Source: Stappia indica
GTDB lineage: Bacteria > Pseudomonadota > Alphaproteobacteria > Rhizobiales > Stappiaceae
Assembly (NCBI RefSeq): GCF_009789575.1
Contig: NZ_CP046908.1
Location: 744,001-808,000, forward strand
Direction of reading: 5' to 3'
DNA length: 64,000 nucleotides
Made by a program: the position numbers and the translations under genes. This document shows, in pieces, positions 31,993-40,517 of the stretch (position 1 is the stretch's first letter; each line of letters begins with the position of its first letter). The notes under the pieces were generated by a model. That model searched no databases. It was not told the origin of the DNA and saw only the letters and a program-made list of their open reading frames with translations.

Positions 31993-34316
31993 CCACCAAG
32001 GGGCCGAAACGTCCGCGCACGGCGAAAAAGGGCGAAAAGACCAAGGGCGCGGCGGAGCTGCCGAGCCGTGACGCGATCATGGCCTTCCTCGCCGACAATC
32101 CCGGCATGGCCGGCAAGCGCGAGATCGCGCGGCATTTCGGCATCACGGGCGGCGCCCGCATCTACCTGAAGCGCCTGCTGCGCGAGATGGCCGACGACGG
32201 GCTGCTGGAAAAGCGGCAGAAGCGCCTGTCGCGCCCCGGCGACCTGCCGCCGGTGCTGGTGGTGCTGGTCACCGGCCGCGACAGCGACGGCGAGCTGCTG
32301 GCCGAGCCGGCAAGCTGGGACGTGGACGAGCACGGGACCGCGCCGCGCATCCTGGTGCTGCCCGACCCGCGCAAGTCCGACATGCGCGCCCCCGGCCTCG
32401 GCGACCGGCTCCTGGTGCGCCTGACCGAAGATCCGACCGGCGAGGAAGCGACCCGCGCGGGCCGCATCATCAAGCTGCTCGACCGCCAGGCCTCGGCCGT
32501 GCTCGGCATCCTGCGCCAGGCGGGCGGACGCACCTTCCTGGAGCCGATCGACCGCAAGCAGAAGGAACTCGAGATCGACACGAGCGATCTCAAGGGCGCG
32601 GCAGACGGCGATCTCGTCGGCGCGCAGGTCACCAAGGTCGGCCGCTACGGGCTGCCGCGCGGGCGCATCGTCCGCCGCATCGGCGCCATGCATTCGGAAA
32701 TGGCGGTCTCCGAGATCGCCCTGCACACCCACGGCATCCCGCACGACTTCCCCGACCGGGTGATCGAGGCCGCGGAGAACGCCAAGCCCGCGACGCTCTC
32801 GGGCCGCGAGGACTGGCGCAAGCTGCCGCTGATCACCATCGACCCGGCCGACGCCAAGGACCACGACGACGCGGTGCATGCGGTGGCCGACGAGGACCCG
32901 GCCAACGAGGGCGGCCATGTCGCCACCGTCGCCATCGCGGACGTGGCCTATTACGTCCGCCCTGGCGAGCCGCTCGACCGCGAGGCGCATCTGCGCGGCA
33001 ACTCGGTCTATTTCCCCGACCGGGTGATCCCGATGCTGCCCGAGGCGCTGTCCAACGGCCTGTGCTCGCTGAAGGAAGGCGAGGACCGCCCGGCCATGGC
33101 CGTGCGCATGGTCTTCGACAAGGACGGGCGCAAGCTGCGCCACAGCTTCCACCGGGTGACGATGCGCTCGGCGCTGAAGATCTCCTACGACAAGGCGCAG
33201 GCCGCCATCGACGGCGAGCCCGGCATCGTCGCCGATGCGGTGCTGGAAGAGATCCTGAAGCCGCTCTGGGCCGCCTATGCGTGCCTGAAGCGCGGCCGCG
33301 AGGCGCGCGAGCCGCTTGATCTCGACCTGCCCGAGCGCAAGATCCGCCTGAAGCCGGACGGCACGGTGGACGGCGTCTACGTGCCCAACCGCCTCGACGC
33401 GCACAAGCTGATCGAGGAGTTCATGATCCAGGCCAACGTGGCGGCAGCCGAGACGCTGGAGCAGCACGGCGTGCCCCTGCTCTACCGCGTCCACGACGCC
33501 TCGAGCCCGGAGAAGCTGGAAGCGCTGAAGGAGTTCCTGGGGACGCTCAGCATCCGCCTCGCCTCCGGCGGCGGCATCCGCCCGGCGGCGTTCAACGGCA
33601 TCCTGAAGAAGGTCGTGGGCACGCCCGAGGCCGAACTGGTCAACCAGGTGATCCTGCGCAGCCAGGCCCAGGCGGAATACTCGCCGCAGAACATCGGCCA
33701 TTTCGGCCTCAACCTGCGCCGCTACGCCCATTTCACCTCGCCGATTCGCCGCTATGCGGATCTCATCGTCCATCGCGGCCTGATCCGGGCGCTGAAGCTG
33801 GGCGACGACGGGCTGCCGGACGGAATGGAGGGCAAGCTGGAGATGATCGGCGCGGACGTGTCCGCCGCCGAGCGCCGGGCGATGCTGGCGGAGCGCGACA
33901 CGGTCGACCGGCTGATCGCCCTGTGGCTGGCCGACCAGGTCGGCACCCGTTTCAACGGACGGATCTCCGGCGTCGTCAAGTCAGGCCTGTTTGTCCGCCT
34001 CGACGACACCGGTGCGGACGGTTTCGTGCCCGCTTCGACCATCGGCGACGACTACTACCATTACGACGAATCGTCGCATTCGATGAGCGGCAGAACCACA
34101 GGCGAAACCTACTCTCTCGGGGATCGGGTGGAGGTTCGGCTGGTCGAGGCGGCCCCTTATGCAGGTGCCCTGCGGTTTGAACTTTTGAGCGAAGGTCACT
34201 ATCACAAGAGACGGAGTGCGCGCGAGCGCACCATGGAGCGCAACCGCAAGCACACGAGCGGCGGCGCCGGCCGCTCCCCGTCGAAGGGTCGGCCATCGAA
34301 AGGACGGCGCAAATGA
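31989..34316 (+). CDS. rnr: Ribonuclease R
   Basis: A 775-residue 3'-5' exoribonuclease of the RNase II/RNB family. The N-terminal winged helix (DAIMAFLADNPGMAGKREIA) is followed by cold-shock folds, the RNB catalytic domain with ITIDPADAKDHDDAVHA and HFTSPIRRYADLIVHRGL, and a C-terminal S1 domain (GVVKSGLFVRLDDTGADGFV). A basic Ser/Lys/Gly-rich tail ends the protein. The start is a probable TTG at 31989 overlapping the topA TGA (TTGA); no better ATG lies before the conserved part. It is coupled to topA and to the next gene by 4-bp overlaps. Confidence 0.94.
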   Translation: MTTKGPKRPRTAKKGEKTKGAAELPSRDAIMAFLADNPGMAGKREIARHFGITGGARIYLKRLLREMADDGLLEKRQKRLSRPGDLPPVLVVLVTGRDSDGELLAEPASWDVDEHGTAPRILVLPDPRKSDMRAPGLGDRLLVRLTEDPTGEEATRAGRIIKLLDRQASAVLGILRQAGGRTFLEPIDRKQKELEIDTSDLKGAADGDLVGAQVTKVGRYGLPRGRIVRRIGAMHSEMAVSEIALHTHGIPHDFPDRVIEAAENAKPATLSGREDWRKLPLITIDPADAKDHDDAVHAVADEDPANEGGHVATVAIADVAYYVRPGEPLDREAHLRGNSVYFPDRVIPMLPEALSNGLCSLKEGEDRPAMAVRMVFDKDGRKLRHSFHRVTMRSALKISYDKAQAAIDGEPGIVADAVLEEILKPLWAAYACLKRGREAREPLDLDLPERKIRLKPDGTVDGVYVPNRLDAHKLIEEFMIQANVAAAETLEQHGVPLLYRVHDASSPEKLEALKEFLGTLSIRLASGGGIRPAAFNGILKKVVGTPEAELVNQVILRSQAQAEYSPQNIGHFGLNLRRYAHFTSPIRRYADLIVHRGLIRALKLGDDGLPDGMEGKLEMIGADVSAAERRAMLAERDTVDRLIALWLADQVGTRFNGRISGVVKSGLFVRLDDTGADGFVPASTIGDDYYHYDESSHSMSGRTTGETYSLGDRVEVRLVEAAPYAGALRFELLSEGHYHKRRSARERTMERNRKHTSGGAGRSPSKGRPSKGRRK

Positions 34317-34801
34317 CAGTCACCTATGCAGGCTCGGCCGAGCTGGCGGGCGTAATTCCCGCGGCGGGCGCTTCGGTTGCCAAGCCCAAGCGCGATGTCG
34401 GCCGCGCCATGATGTTCGGCGCCAAGGGGCGCTGCCCGGCCTGCGGAGCGGGGCGCCTCTACGGCAAGTACCTGAAGGTCGAGCCGGTCTGCGCCTCTTG
34501 CGGCGAGGAACTGCACCACCACCGCGCCGACGACGCCCCGCCCTATTTCACGATCTTCGTGGTCGGCCACGTGGTGCTGCCGATCGCGCTGGCGGTCGAG
34601 ATGGCGATGATGCCGCCGATGTGGCTGCACGCGGTGCTGTGGCTGCCGCTGATCGTCATCATGACGCTGGCCTGCCTGCCGCCGATCAAGGGCGCGCTGA
34701 TCGGCCTGCAATGGGCCAATTACATGCACGGCTTCGACCCGAACGCCATCGGCGACGACGAGCCGGCCTACGACTTCGGCGGGGACGGCTCCCGCACATG
34801 A
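34313..34801 (+). CDS. DUF983 membrane protein with Cys4 zinc-ribbon-like motif
   Basis: A 162-residue protein with CPACG (about residue 43) and CASCG (about 62), a pattern of a zinc ribbon on the cytoplasmic side. Two hydrophobic segments follow (VVGHVVLPIALAVEMAMM and LHAVLWLPLIVIMTLACLPP). DUF983 proteins are conserved in alphaproteobacteria and are often next to rnr and a Nudix gene, as here. The function is not known. It overlaps both neighbours by four bases. Confidence 0.9.
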   Translation: MTVTYAGSAELAGVIPAAGASVAKPKRDVGRAMMFGAKGRCPACGAGRLYGKYLKVEPVCASCGEELHHHRADDAPPYFTIFVVGHVVLPIALAVEMAMMPPMWLHAVLWLPLIVIMTLACLPPIKGALIGLQWANYMHGFDPNAIGDDEPAYDFGGDGSRT

Positions 34802-35541
34802 ACGAGTTCCTGGTGCGCCGGCTGTCCGAGGCCGAGCGGCAGACGAACAACCCCAACCTGCGGCCGAAGGATGCGGCGACGCTGCTCGTGCTCGACCGCA
34901 AGGAGGACGGGAATCACCGCGTTCTGATGGGGCGCCGCCACATGCGGCACCGATTCATGCCCGGCATGTTCGTGTTTCCCGGCGGCCGGGTCGACCCGGC
35001 CGACAGCCGCGTGCCGATCGCCGGCGACTATCATCCGGGCGTTGCCGAAAAGCTGCTCCACGCGATGAAGGGGCCCAAGACGCAGGCCCGCGCCCGCGCG
35101 TTCACCGTCGCCGCTGTGCGCGAGACCTACGAGGAGGCCGGCCTGCTGGTCGGCACGCCCAGCGAGCTTGCCTGGCAGGGCAGCGGCGATATGGCCGCGT
35201 TCTCCGACCGGCGCCTGCTGCCGGACCTGTCGCCGGTGCGCCTGATTGCCCGCGCGATCACCCCTCCCCGCCGGCCGCGCCGCTTCGACACGCGGTTTCT
35301 GGCGGTTTTCGCCGATGCGGTGGCCGACCGCCTGCCTTCGGGCACCGGTCCCTCGGGCGAGCTGGAGGACGTCCACTGGCTGACGCTGGAGGAGGCCAAG
35401 TCGCTGGAACTGCCGACGATCACGCTGACGATCATCGAGGAGCTGCAGGCGCGTCTTGCGGACGATCCCGAGCTCGACCCGGCCCATCCGGTGCCGTTCT
35501 ACTACTGGCGCGGCCAGGGTTTCGTGCGCGAGGAGATCTGA
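34798..35541 (+). CDS. Nudix hydrolase
   Basis: A 247-residue Nudix-fold protein. The Nudix box lies in ARAFTVAAVRETYEEAGLLV (about residues 100-119), with the REx2EExG core. The N-terminal part LLVLDRKEDGNHRVLMGRRH and FMPGMFVFPGGRVDP are typical of the long-form Nudix proteins related to CoA-pyrophosphatase-like enzymes. It probably cleaves a nucleoside-diphosphate derivative; the substrate is not known. It is the last gene of the topA-rnr-DUF983 overlapping series. Confidence 0.9.
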   Translation: MNEFLVRRLSEAERQTNNPNLRPKDAATLLVLDRKEDGNHRVLMGRRHMRHRFMPGMFVFPGGRVDPADSRVPIAGDYHPGVAEKLLHAMKGPKTQARARAFTVAAVRETYEEAGLLVGTPSELAWQGSGDMAAFSDRRLLPDLSPVRLIARAITPPRRPRRFDTRFLAVFADAVADRLPSGTGPSGELEDVHWLTLEEAKSLELPTITLTIIEELQARLADDPELDPAHPVPFYYWRGQGFVREEI

Positions 35542-35588
35542 CGCGCGGATCTGCGTGCGAAACCCAGGGACGGCCGTTGCCTTCCCGC

Positions 35589-35616
35589 TTGACTTTGGGC
35601 GCGCGGAACGTATGTT
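35589..35616 (+). promoter_or_regulatory. Sigma-70-type promoter of rpmG
   Basis: TTGACT (35589-35594), a 16-bp spacer and TATGTT (35611-35616) form a plausible housekeeping promoter about 97 bp upstream of rpmG, so rpmG can be transcribed separately from the Nudix gene. Confidence 0.6.
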
Positions 35617-35712
35617 GCGCGCACAGTTTTCCAAGATTACCCGGTGGAGCGTCTTCTCCGAAGAAACGGAGGCTCCGACGTATGGCCGGACACAAGTGCA
35701 AGGACAAGAACG

Positions 35713-35880
35713 ATGGCCAAGGCGACCACCATCAAGATCAAGCTGCTGTCGACGGCTGACACCGGCTTCTTTTACGTGACCAAGAAGAACTCCCGCACGA
35801 TGACCGACAAGATGGTCCAGCGGAAGTACGACCCGGTTGCGAAGAAGCACGTCGAGTTCCGCGAAGCCAAGATCAAGTAA
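35713..35880 (+). CDS. rpmG: 50S ribosomal protein L33
   Basis: A 55-residue bL33 of the large ribosomal subunit, with the family sequence [20 protein letters not shown] and [20 protein letters not shown]. It lacks the Cys residues of the zinc-binding form, as is common in proteobacteria, so its expression is not tied to zinc. ATG 35713 follows a short purine-rich stretch. It has its own promoter and strong terminator. Confidence 0.97.
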   Translation: MAKATTIKIKLLSTADTGFFYVTKKNSRTMTDKMVQRKYDPVAKKHVEFREAKIK

Positions 35881-35908
35881 GATCTCGCGCTCGCGCGGCT
35901 CTGCCGGC

Positions 35909-35933
35909 AAAGGCCCCTTCGGGGGCCTTTTTT
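35909..35933 (+). terminator. Rho-independent terminator of rpmG
   Basis: AAAGGCCCC-TTC-GGGGGCCTTTTTT, 28 bases after the rpmG stop: a GC-rich stem followed by a T-run. Just beyond it the 14-bp TGCGTCTGCATGCC is repeated directly (35933-35946 and 35955-35968). Confidence 0.9.
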
Positions 35934-36050
35934 GCGTCTGCATGCCCTGTTCTCTGCGTCTGCATGCCGGAGACGAAGACGCATCCCGTTGCGAGAGGGT
36001 GCGCGTGGCCTGAGTCGGGTTCTGCGGAGATGTCGGGATGCTGAGCGAAA

Positions 36051-36110
36051 GGCGATCGGCGTCCCTGCGGGACACGAGGAGGCCACTCCAAACCCGGGGG
36101 GACGCCGATC
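36051..36110. other. Intergenic inverted repeat in a 630-bp gap
   Basis: GATCGGCGTCCC (36054-36065) has its exact complement GGGACGCCGATC at 36099-36110, with 33 bases between. It stands in a gap (35934-36565) with no supported gene. The gap's second half is AT-richer (about 36280-36350). The structure could be a small RNA, a mobile-element remnant or a long-loop hairpin; nothing in the sequence names it. Confidence 0.5.
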
Positions 36111-36565
36111 AGGCCCACGGTGTCAGGAGATGCGGCGGACCTGAACTTTCCGTGGGTCATCTTGCGCGGGCCCTGCCGATAACAGCAAAGCCGGCAAGAT
36201 AACGAGGCGCCGATCCGAGGACCTGTCACCATCGATTGCTTTGAGAGTACCTGAAAGGCCCGTCGAATCAACATACTCGCCGAGATCGTTAAGAGTTTCT
36301 TTTCATTTTATGTAAATAAGTTCGGTTAACAGGCCGAAGTCGCAAGATTGTTGCGCAAGGTGACGTCGACGTGATCGATTCGCCCCTTTGCGGGGCGACA
36401 CGCGCGGCCGAAACCGGGCCGATGCGCGGGCCCGCCGGCCCTCGTTCCTCCCCCCTCGCACATCCAGTTGCGCAAGGCCCGCGCCGCAGATAAGGAAAAG
36501 GCGCCGTGGGGGGCGGCAGTATCAGCCTTCCGTGCGGCATCGTTTCAGCCGAACGGAACCGCCTC

Positions 36566-37210
36566 ATGAAACAGTGCCTCGCCGCCGTCCTCCTGATCCT
36601 TGCCGCAGGCCTTCTTGCGGGCTGCGAGACGGTGTCCAAGGAACAATGCGTTGCCGGCGACTGGAGCGAGATCGGCCGCGCCCATGCAGCGCAGGGCTAC
36701 CCCTCCTCCCGCTTCGAGGATGTCGCCAAGGATTGCGGCCGGCATGGGATCACCCCGGACCCGCAGGCCTATATGAGCGGCTGGGACAAGGGCGTGCAGC
36801 TCTATTGCACCCCGCTCAACGGCTTCAACCTCGGCCGCCAGAACACCAGCCTGTCGCCGATCTGCCCGCCGAACCTTGCCGGCGAGGCCGAACGCGCCCA
36901 CCGGCTCGGCAAGCGGATCTGGACGACTCGCGACAAGGTCACCCAGCTGGAGCGGCGGATCGACGACCGCCAGCGCGAGATCGACCGCCTGCGCTCCGAA
37001 CTGGACCGGCTCGACTGCCGCGACAAGACGGGCGACGAGCGCATCGCCTGCCGCGACCGCCAGAACGACCTGCGCCAAAGGGTGCAGGATTCGCGCTTCG
37101 AGATGCAGGATGCCCGCTTCGAGCTGAACGACCGCCGGCGCGACTACGAGCTGACGCTGGCGCAGGTGGACGAGGAAGCCCGCCGCACCATTCCCGGCTA
37201 CCAGCAGTAG
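36566..37210 (+). CDS. DUF2799 lipoprotein
   Basis: A 214-residue lipoprotein. ATG 36566 gives a signal peptide of about 20 residues ending in the lipobox LLAGC (Cys at about 19), so it should be anchored to a membrane and face the periplasm. The DUF2799 core follows with CVAGDWSEIGRAHAAQGYPS and PQAYMSGWDKGVQLYC. The C-terminal third is a long coiled coil rich in Arg/Asp (about residues 110-200), with CRDKTGDERIACRDRQNDLR in the middle. The function of the family is unknown. It is a monocistronic gene next to palindromic elements. Confidence 0.85.
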   Translation: MKQCLAAVLLILAAGLLAGCETVSKEQCVAGDWSEIGRAHAAQGYPSSRFEDVAKDCGRHGITPDPQAYMSGWDKGVQLYCTPLNGFNLGRQNTSLSPICPPNLAGEAERAHRLGKRIWTTRDKVTQLERRIDDRQREIDRLRSELDRLDCRDKTGDERIACRDRQNDLRQRVQDSRFEMQDARFELNDRRRDYELTLAQVDEEARRTIPGYQQ

Positions 37211-37225
37211 GCAAGGGCCTCTAGC

Positions 37226-37302
37226 CTAGTGTGGCGAATTTGAAATACGCCTCGTTTTGGCAGCACACCCAGAGCGTATTTCGAATTCGAAAACCACACT
37301 AG
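37226..37302. repeat. CTAG-bounded palindromic element 1 (77 bp)
   Basis: Begins CTAGTGTGG and ends CCACACTAG. An inner arm CGAATTTGAAATACGC (37235-37250) pairs with 37274-37289 with one mismatch. It is 15 bp after the lipoprotein stop. The size, the near-perfect fold and the CTAG ends suggest a MITE-like or extragenic palindromic element. Confidence 0.8.
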
Positions 37303-37315
37303 AAACATAAACTTG

Positions 37316-37390
37316 CTAGTCACCTTTTTGAATCTGAAGTTCGTTCAGAGCATGCCGGGAAATGCGACGAACTTCAGATTCGGGTGACTA
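37316..37390. repeat. CTAG-bounded palindromic element 2, interrupted by the IS
   Basis: Begins CTAGTCACC and ends GGTGACTA at 37390, with the final G now at 38214 beyond the IS. The inner arm GAATCTGAAGTTCGT (37330-37344) pairs perfectly with 37367-37381. Removing the IS and one TA restores a perfect CTAGTCACC...GGTGACTAG element, whose terminal CTAG is the IS target. Confidence 0.8.
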
Positions 37391-38211
37391 AGGCCTGTGG
37401 GGATTCAGGATTCCCATTTTGCCGGAGATGTGATTCACACTCCGGATGGAACGCTTCGTACTGACCGACGCCCAATGGGCGAAGATGGAACCGCACTGTT
37501 TGGGCAAGCCGACGGACCCTGGACGCAGCGGGGGTAACAACCGACTGTTCATGGAGGCGGTGCTGTGGATTGCTCGCACGGGTAGTCCGTGGCGTGATCT
37601 GCCTGCCATGTTCGGCAACTGGAGTACGGCGTTCCGGCGGTTCAGCGACTGGCGCAAAGCCGACGTTTTCAAGCGGATTTTCGATGCTCTGTCGGATGAG
37701 CCGGACATGGAATACGCCATGATTGATGCCACCATCGTCAAGGTTCACCGGCACGGTCAGGGCGCAAAAGGGGGACTCAGAGCCAGGCCATAGGCCGCTC
37801 CAAAGGCGGCATGACGACCAAGGTTCTGGCCCTGACTGATGGGCTCGGGAACCTTGTCCGCTTCCGCCTGATGCCCGGCCACCGCTTCGACACCGTTGGC
37901 GTTGCCCCGCTCATCGACGGCGTCGAGTTCGGAGCTCTGCTCGCTGACAAGGCTTTCGATAGCAACGACATTGTCGCCAACCTCAATGAACGCGGCGCGA
38001 AGATCGTCATCTCGCAGCACCCACGCCGCGCCAAGCCCATCCCGCTCGACGTCGAGATGTACAAATGGCGCCATCTGATCGAAAACTTCTTCTGCAAACT
38101 CAAGGAGTTCAAACGCATCGCCATGCGCGCCTGCAAAACCGATCAGAGCTTCGAGGCCATGATCTACCTCACCGCCGCCGTCATCAACTCACGATGAATC
38201 CCCACAGGCCT
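37391..38211 (+). mobile_element. IS5-family insertion sequence (IS427-like), complete
   Basis: An 821-bp element with perfect 17-bp terminal inverted repeats (AGGCCTGTGGGGATTCA at 37391-37407; its complement at 38195-38211). TA is present on both sides (37389-37390 and 38212-38213), consistent with a 2-bp target duplication in a CTAG site. It carries one transposase gene in two frames. Both ends and the reading frames are intact, so it is probably active or recently so. Confidence 0.92.
37446..38197 (+). CDS. IS5-family transposase, made by -1 frameshift
   Basis: The first frame starts at ATG 37446 (MERFVLTDAQWAKMEPHCLG) and ends at 37793. The second frame (-1) carries the rest (IGRSKGGMTTKVLALTDGLG to the stop at 38197). 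A slippery A4G5 run at 37766-37774 (gcAAAAGGGGGact) joins them, and after the slip the conserved KGGTQSQAIGRSKGG reads through, giving about 250 residues. DDE residues are seen in AMIDATIVKVH, LLADKAFDS and IENFFCKLKEFKR. The programmed frameshift is normal for this IS group, so it is not scored as a broken gene. Confidence 0.9.
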
Positions 38212-39647
38212 TAGCCGATGCGCGCGGTGCGGCCGGGCGTGGTGCCGGGCAGCGGCGCGGCCGAAGCGTGCCCCTCGGCGTTGCTCTCGCCCGCATCCAG
38301 CTCGACGCGGTTGCGGCCCTCGGCCTTGGCCCGGTAGAGGGCCTGGTCGGCGCGCTTCAGCATGGCCGGACCGCTGTCGCCCCGCCCCTGGAACGCGGCA
38401 ACGCCGATGCTCACGGTCACCAGCATTTCGTCGGCGGACGGCAGGGAGAACGGCTCCGCCTCGATGATCTTGCGCAGGCGCTCGGCAATGCCGGCGGCCT
38501 TGTCCAGATCGGTCTCCGGCATCAGCATGACGAATTCCTCGCCGCCGAACCGGCAGGCGAGATCGAGGCTGCGGGTGTGCGAGCGCAGGCGCCGCGCCAC
38601 GTCGCGGATCACCCCGTCGCCGGCATCGTGCCCGTGCAGGTCGTTGATCCGCTTGAAATGGTCGATATCGACCAGCATCAAGGCCAGCGGCAGGCCGGCC
38701 TCGGCCGCCTGGCGCAGTTCGCTCGCCAGATGCGTTTCCAGGTAGCGCCGGTTGCGCAGGCCCGACAGCGGATCGGTGACCGCCATCGCCAGGGTCTGCT
38801 CCACATCGGCGGCCAGCCGGTCCGTCGCCCGCTTGCGGCTGACCTGCGTGCGCACGCGGATCGCAAGCTCGGTCTTGTCGATGGGGCGCACGACATGGTC
38901 GTTGACGCCGAGGTCGAGCGCCCGCGTCACCCGCGCCGTATCGTCCGGATCGGCGATCAGCACGACGGGCACCAGCCGCGTGCGCTCGAGCGAGCGCAGC
39001 TGCGAGACGAGGCGCAGGGCGTCGTAGCCGGCAAGACGGAGATTGATGAGGATCGTGTCGTAGGCCCCGTTGGAGGCCGACAGCAGCGCCTGCGCGGCCG
39101 ACGGCTCCACCGCCACGTCGTAGTCGCGCGAGAGCGCGGCGGCGAGCCGTTCGGCGGAGACGGGACTGTCGTCGACGATGAGGACGCTGCCGGGCGCCTC
39201 GCCGGCCGGATCGAAGTCGCTGGCAAGGCCGAATTGCGAACCGGTCTGGGCGCGCAGGCGCAGCTCGTCGGTCAGCCGCTTGAGGCCGATGAGATTGCGC
39301 ACCCGCGCCACCAGCGCGACATCGTTGACCGGCTTGCTGAGAAATTCGTCGGCCCCGGCGCGCAGGCCTCGGATCCGGTCTTCCGAGCGGTCGAGCGCGG
39401 TGATCAGGACGACGGGGATATGGGCAAGGCGGGGATCGGTCTTGATTCGCCGGCAAACCTCGAACCCGTCGAGGCCGGGCATCATCACATCGAGCAGGAC
39501 GATATCGCAGGGCCAGTCGGCGAGAATTTCCAGCGCGTCCGCGCCGCTCACGGCGGAGCGGACCTCGAAATACTCGGCACCGAGCCGGGCTTCCAGAAGC
39601 CTCACATTCGCCTTGACGTCGTCGACAACGAGAATGCGCCCGCTCAT
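38211..39647 (-). CDS. pleD: PleD-type diguanylate cyclase response regulator
   Basis: A 478-residue protein with receiver domain 1 (about 1-120, phosphoacceptor Asp in IVLLDVMMPG), a receiver-like domain 2 (about 155-275) in which the acceptor is Asn (TILINLRLAG), and a C-terminal GGDEF domain (about 300-460). The active site is GGEEF and the product-inhibition I-site RSLD lies five residues before it. It makes c-di-GMP when phosphorylated, acting in polar development in relatives. divK is 28 bp upstream in the same operon. The TAA stop is formed at the IS junction: base T of the IS end plus the TA duplication. Confidence 0.94.
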   Translation of the reverse strand: MSGRILVVDDVKANVRLLEARLGAEYFEVRSAVSGADALEILADWPCDIVLLDVMMPGLDGFEVCRRIKTDPRLAHIPVVLITALDRSEDRIRGLRAGADEFLSKPVNDVALVARVRNLIGLKRLTDELRLRAQTGSQFGLASDFDPAGEAPGSVLIVDDSPVSAERLAAALSRDYDVAVEPSAAQALLSASNGAYDTILINLRLAGYDALRLVSQLRSLERTRLVPVVLIADPDDTARVTRALDLGVNDHVVRPIDKTELAIRVRTQVSRKRATDRLAADVEQTLAMAVTDPLSGLRNRRYLETHLASELRQAAEAGLPLALMLVDIDHFKRINDLHGHDAGDGVIRDVARRLRSHTRSLDLACRFGGEEFVMLMPETDLDKAAGIAERLRKIIEAEPFSLPSADEMLVTVSIGVAAFQGRGDSGPAMLKRADQALYRAKAEGRNRVELDAGESNAEGHASAAPLPGTTPGRTARIG

Positions 39648-39675
39648 GCCCCGCCCGTTGGCCCTCGTCGGTTGA

Positions 39676-40044
39676 TCAGTCGCCCAGATAGGAACGCACG
39701 GTTTCCAGGAACTTGGCGACCGAGATCGGCTTGGAAATATAGGCCTCGCAGCCCCCCTGGCGGATTCGCTCCTCATCCCCCTTCATGGCGAAGGCGGTGA
39801 CGGCGATGACCGGGATGGTCTTGAGATCGTCGTCTTCCTTGATCCATTTCGTGACTTCGAGCCCGGAAACCTCCGGCAGCTGGATATCCATGAGAATCAG
39901 CTGCGGGCGGTGCTCACGCGCAAGCTCCAACGCCTCCATTCCCGTCCGGGTCTGGAGCGTCTGGTAGCCGTGGGCCTCCAGAAGATCATGAAACAGCTTC
40001 ATGTTGAGTTCGTTATCCTCAACAATCAGCACGGTTTTAGCCAT
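39676..40044 (-). CDS. divK: Single-domain response regulator DivK
   Basis: A 122-residue receiver-only protein ([20 protein letters not shown]; acceptor Asp in [13 protein letters not shown]; switch Thr/Lys in [11 protein letters not shown] and YISKPI). In alphaproteobacteria DivK relays DivJ/PleC phosphorylation to DivL and so controls CtrA and the cell cycle. The operon with pleD is the conserved arrangement. The upstream 155 bp hold its promoter, which I cannot define. Confidence 0.95.
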   Translation of the reverse strand: MAKTVLIVEDNELNMKLFHDLLEAHGYQTLQTRTGMEALELAREHRPQLILMDIQLPEVSGLEVTKWIKEDDDLKTIPVIAVTAFAMKGDEERIRQGGCEAYISKPISVAKFLETVRSYLGD

Positions 40045-40199
40045 AGTATTCGCCTTCGTCCCCGCGCCCGGCCTACCCGCGGCTCACGTTCCGGCACCTT
40101 GCAGCGCCGGGTTGGCGAGAGCGTGACTGGCGTCGGCCCCTTACCCACGATAGGTACCATATATCGTAGAGGGAATTCGTTTCGGAAAGGCAAACGCGA

Positions 40200-40517
40200 A
40201 TGATTGGGCGGCATTCATCCCGGCTGGGGTCGCAGGAAGCGGAGGCGATCGCCACGGACGCCCTTGGCTACCTCGCCTCGGACATGGAGCATCTCGGCCG
40301 TTTCCTGGCCCTGGCGGGCATCGGCCCGGCGGATCTCAGGGACGCGGCGAGCGAGCCCGGCTTCCTGATCGGGGTGCTGGAGTTCTACATGGGCCACGAG
40401 GCCCTGCTGCTGGCCTTTTGCGAGGCGCGCGGCCTGCGCCCGACCACCATCGCCACCGCCCGCCACGCGCTCGATACCGCCCATGGCGACGGTACCTTCG
40501 GGGAGAGCGGCGAATGA
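40200..40517 (+). CDS. DUF3572 protein
   Basis: A 105-residue helical protein of the alphaproteobacterial DUF3572 family: EAEAIATDALGYLASDMEHL, GRFLALAGIGPADLRDAASE and FLIGVLEFYMGHEALLLAFC are characteristic. The function is unknown. Its TGA overlaps the ATG of the following HAD gene. It is divergent from divK, a frequent neighbour. Confidence 0.88.
   Translation: MIGRHSSRLGSQEAEAIATDALGYLASDMEHLGRFLALAGIGPADLRDAASEPGFLIGVLEFYMGHEALLLAFCEARGLRPTTIATARHALDTAHGDGTFGESGE

Noticed and set aside
29671-33773. Long minus-strand open frames opposite topA and rnr
   Set aside because: Same reason: mirror frames of strongly biased real genes, without motifs or ribosome sites.
35934-36565. Minus-strand coding frame in the gap after rpmG
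   Set aside because: A 133-codon frame exists, but its codons show no bias and it spans the rpmG terminator and inverted repeat; not supported as a gene.
37446-38197. Frameshifted transposase as a pseudogene
   Set aside because: The two frames are joined by a slippery A4G5 run typical of IS427-like elements, and both ends of the IS are intact.
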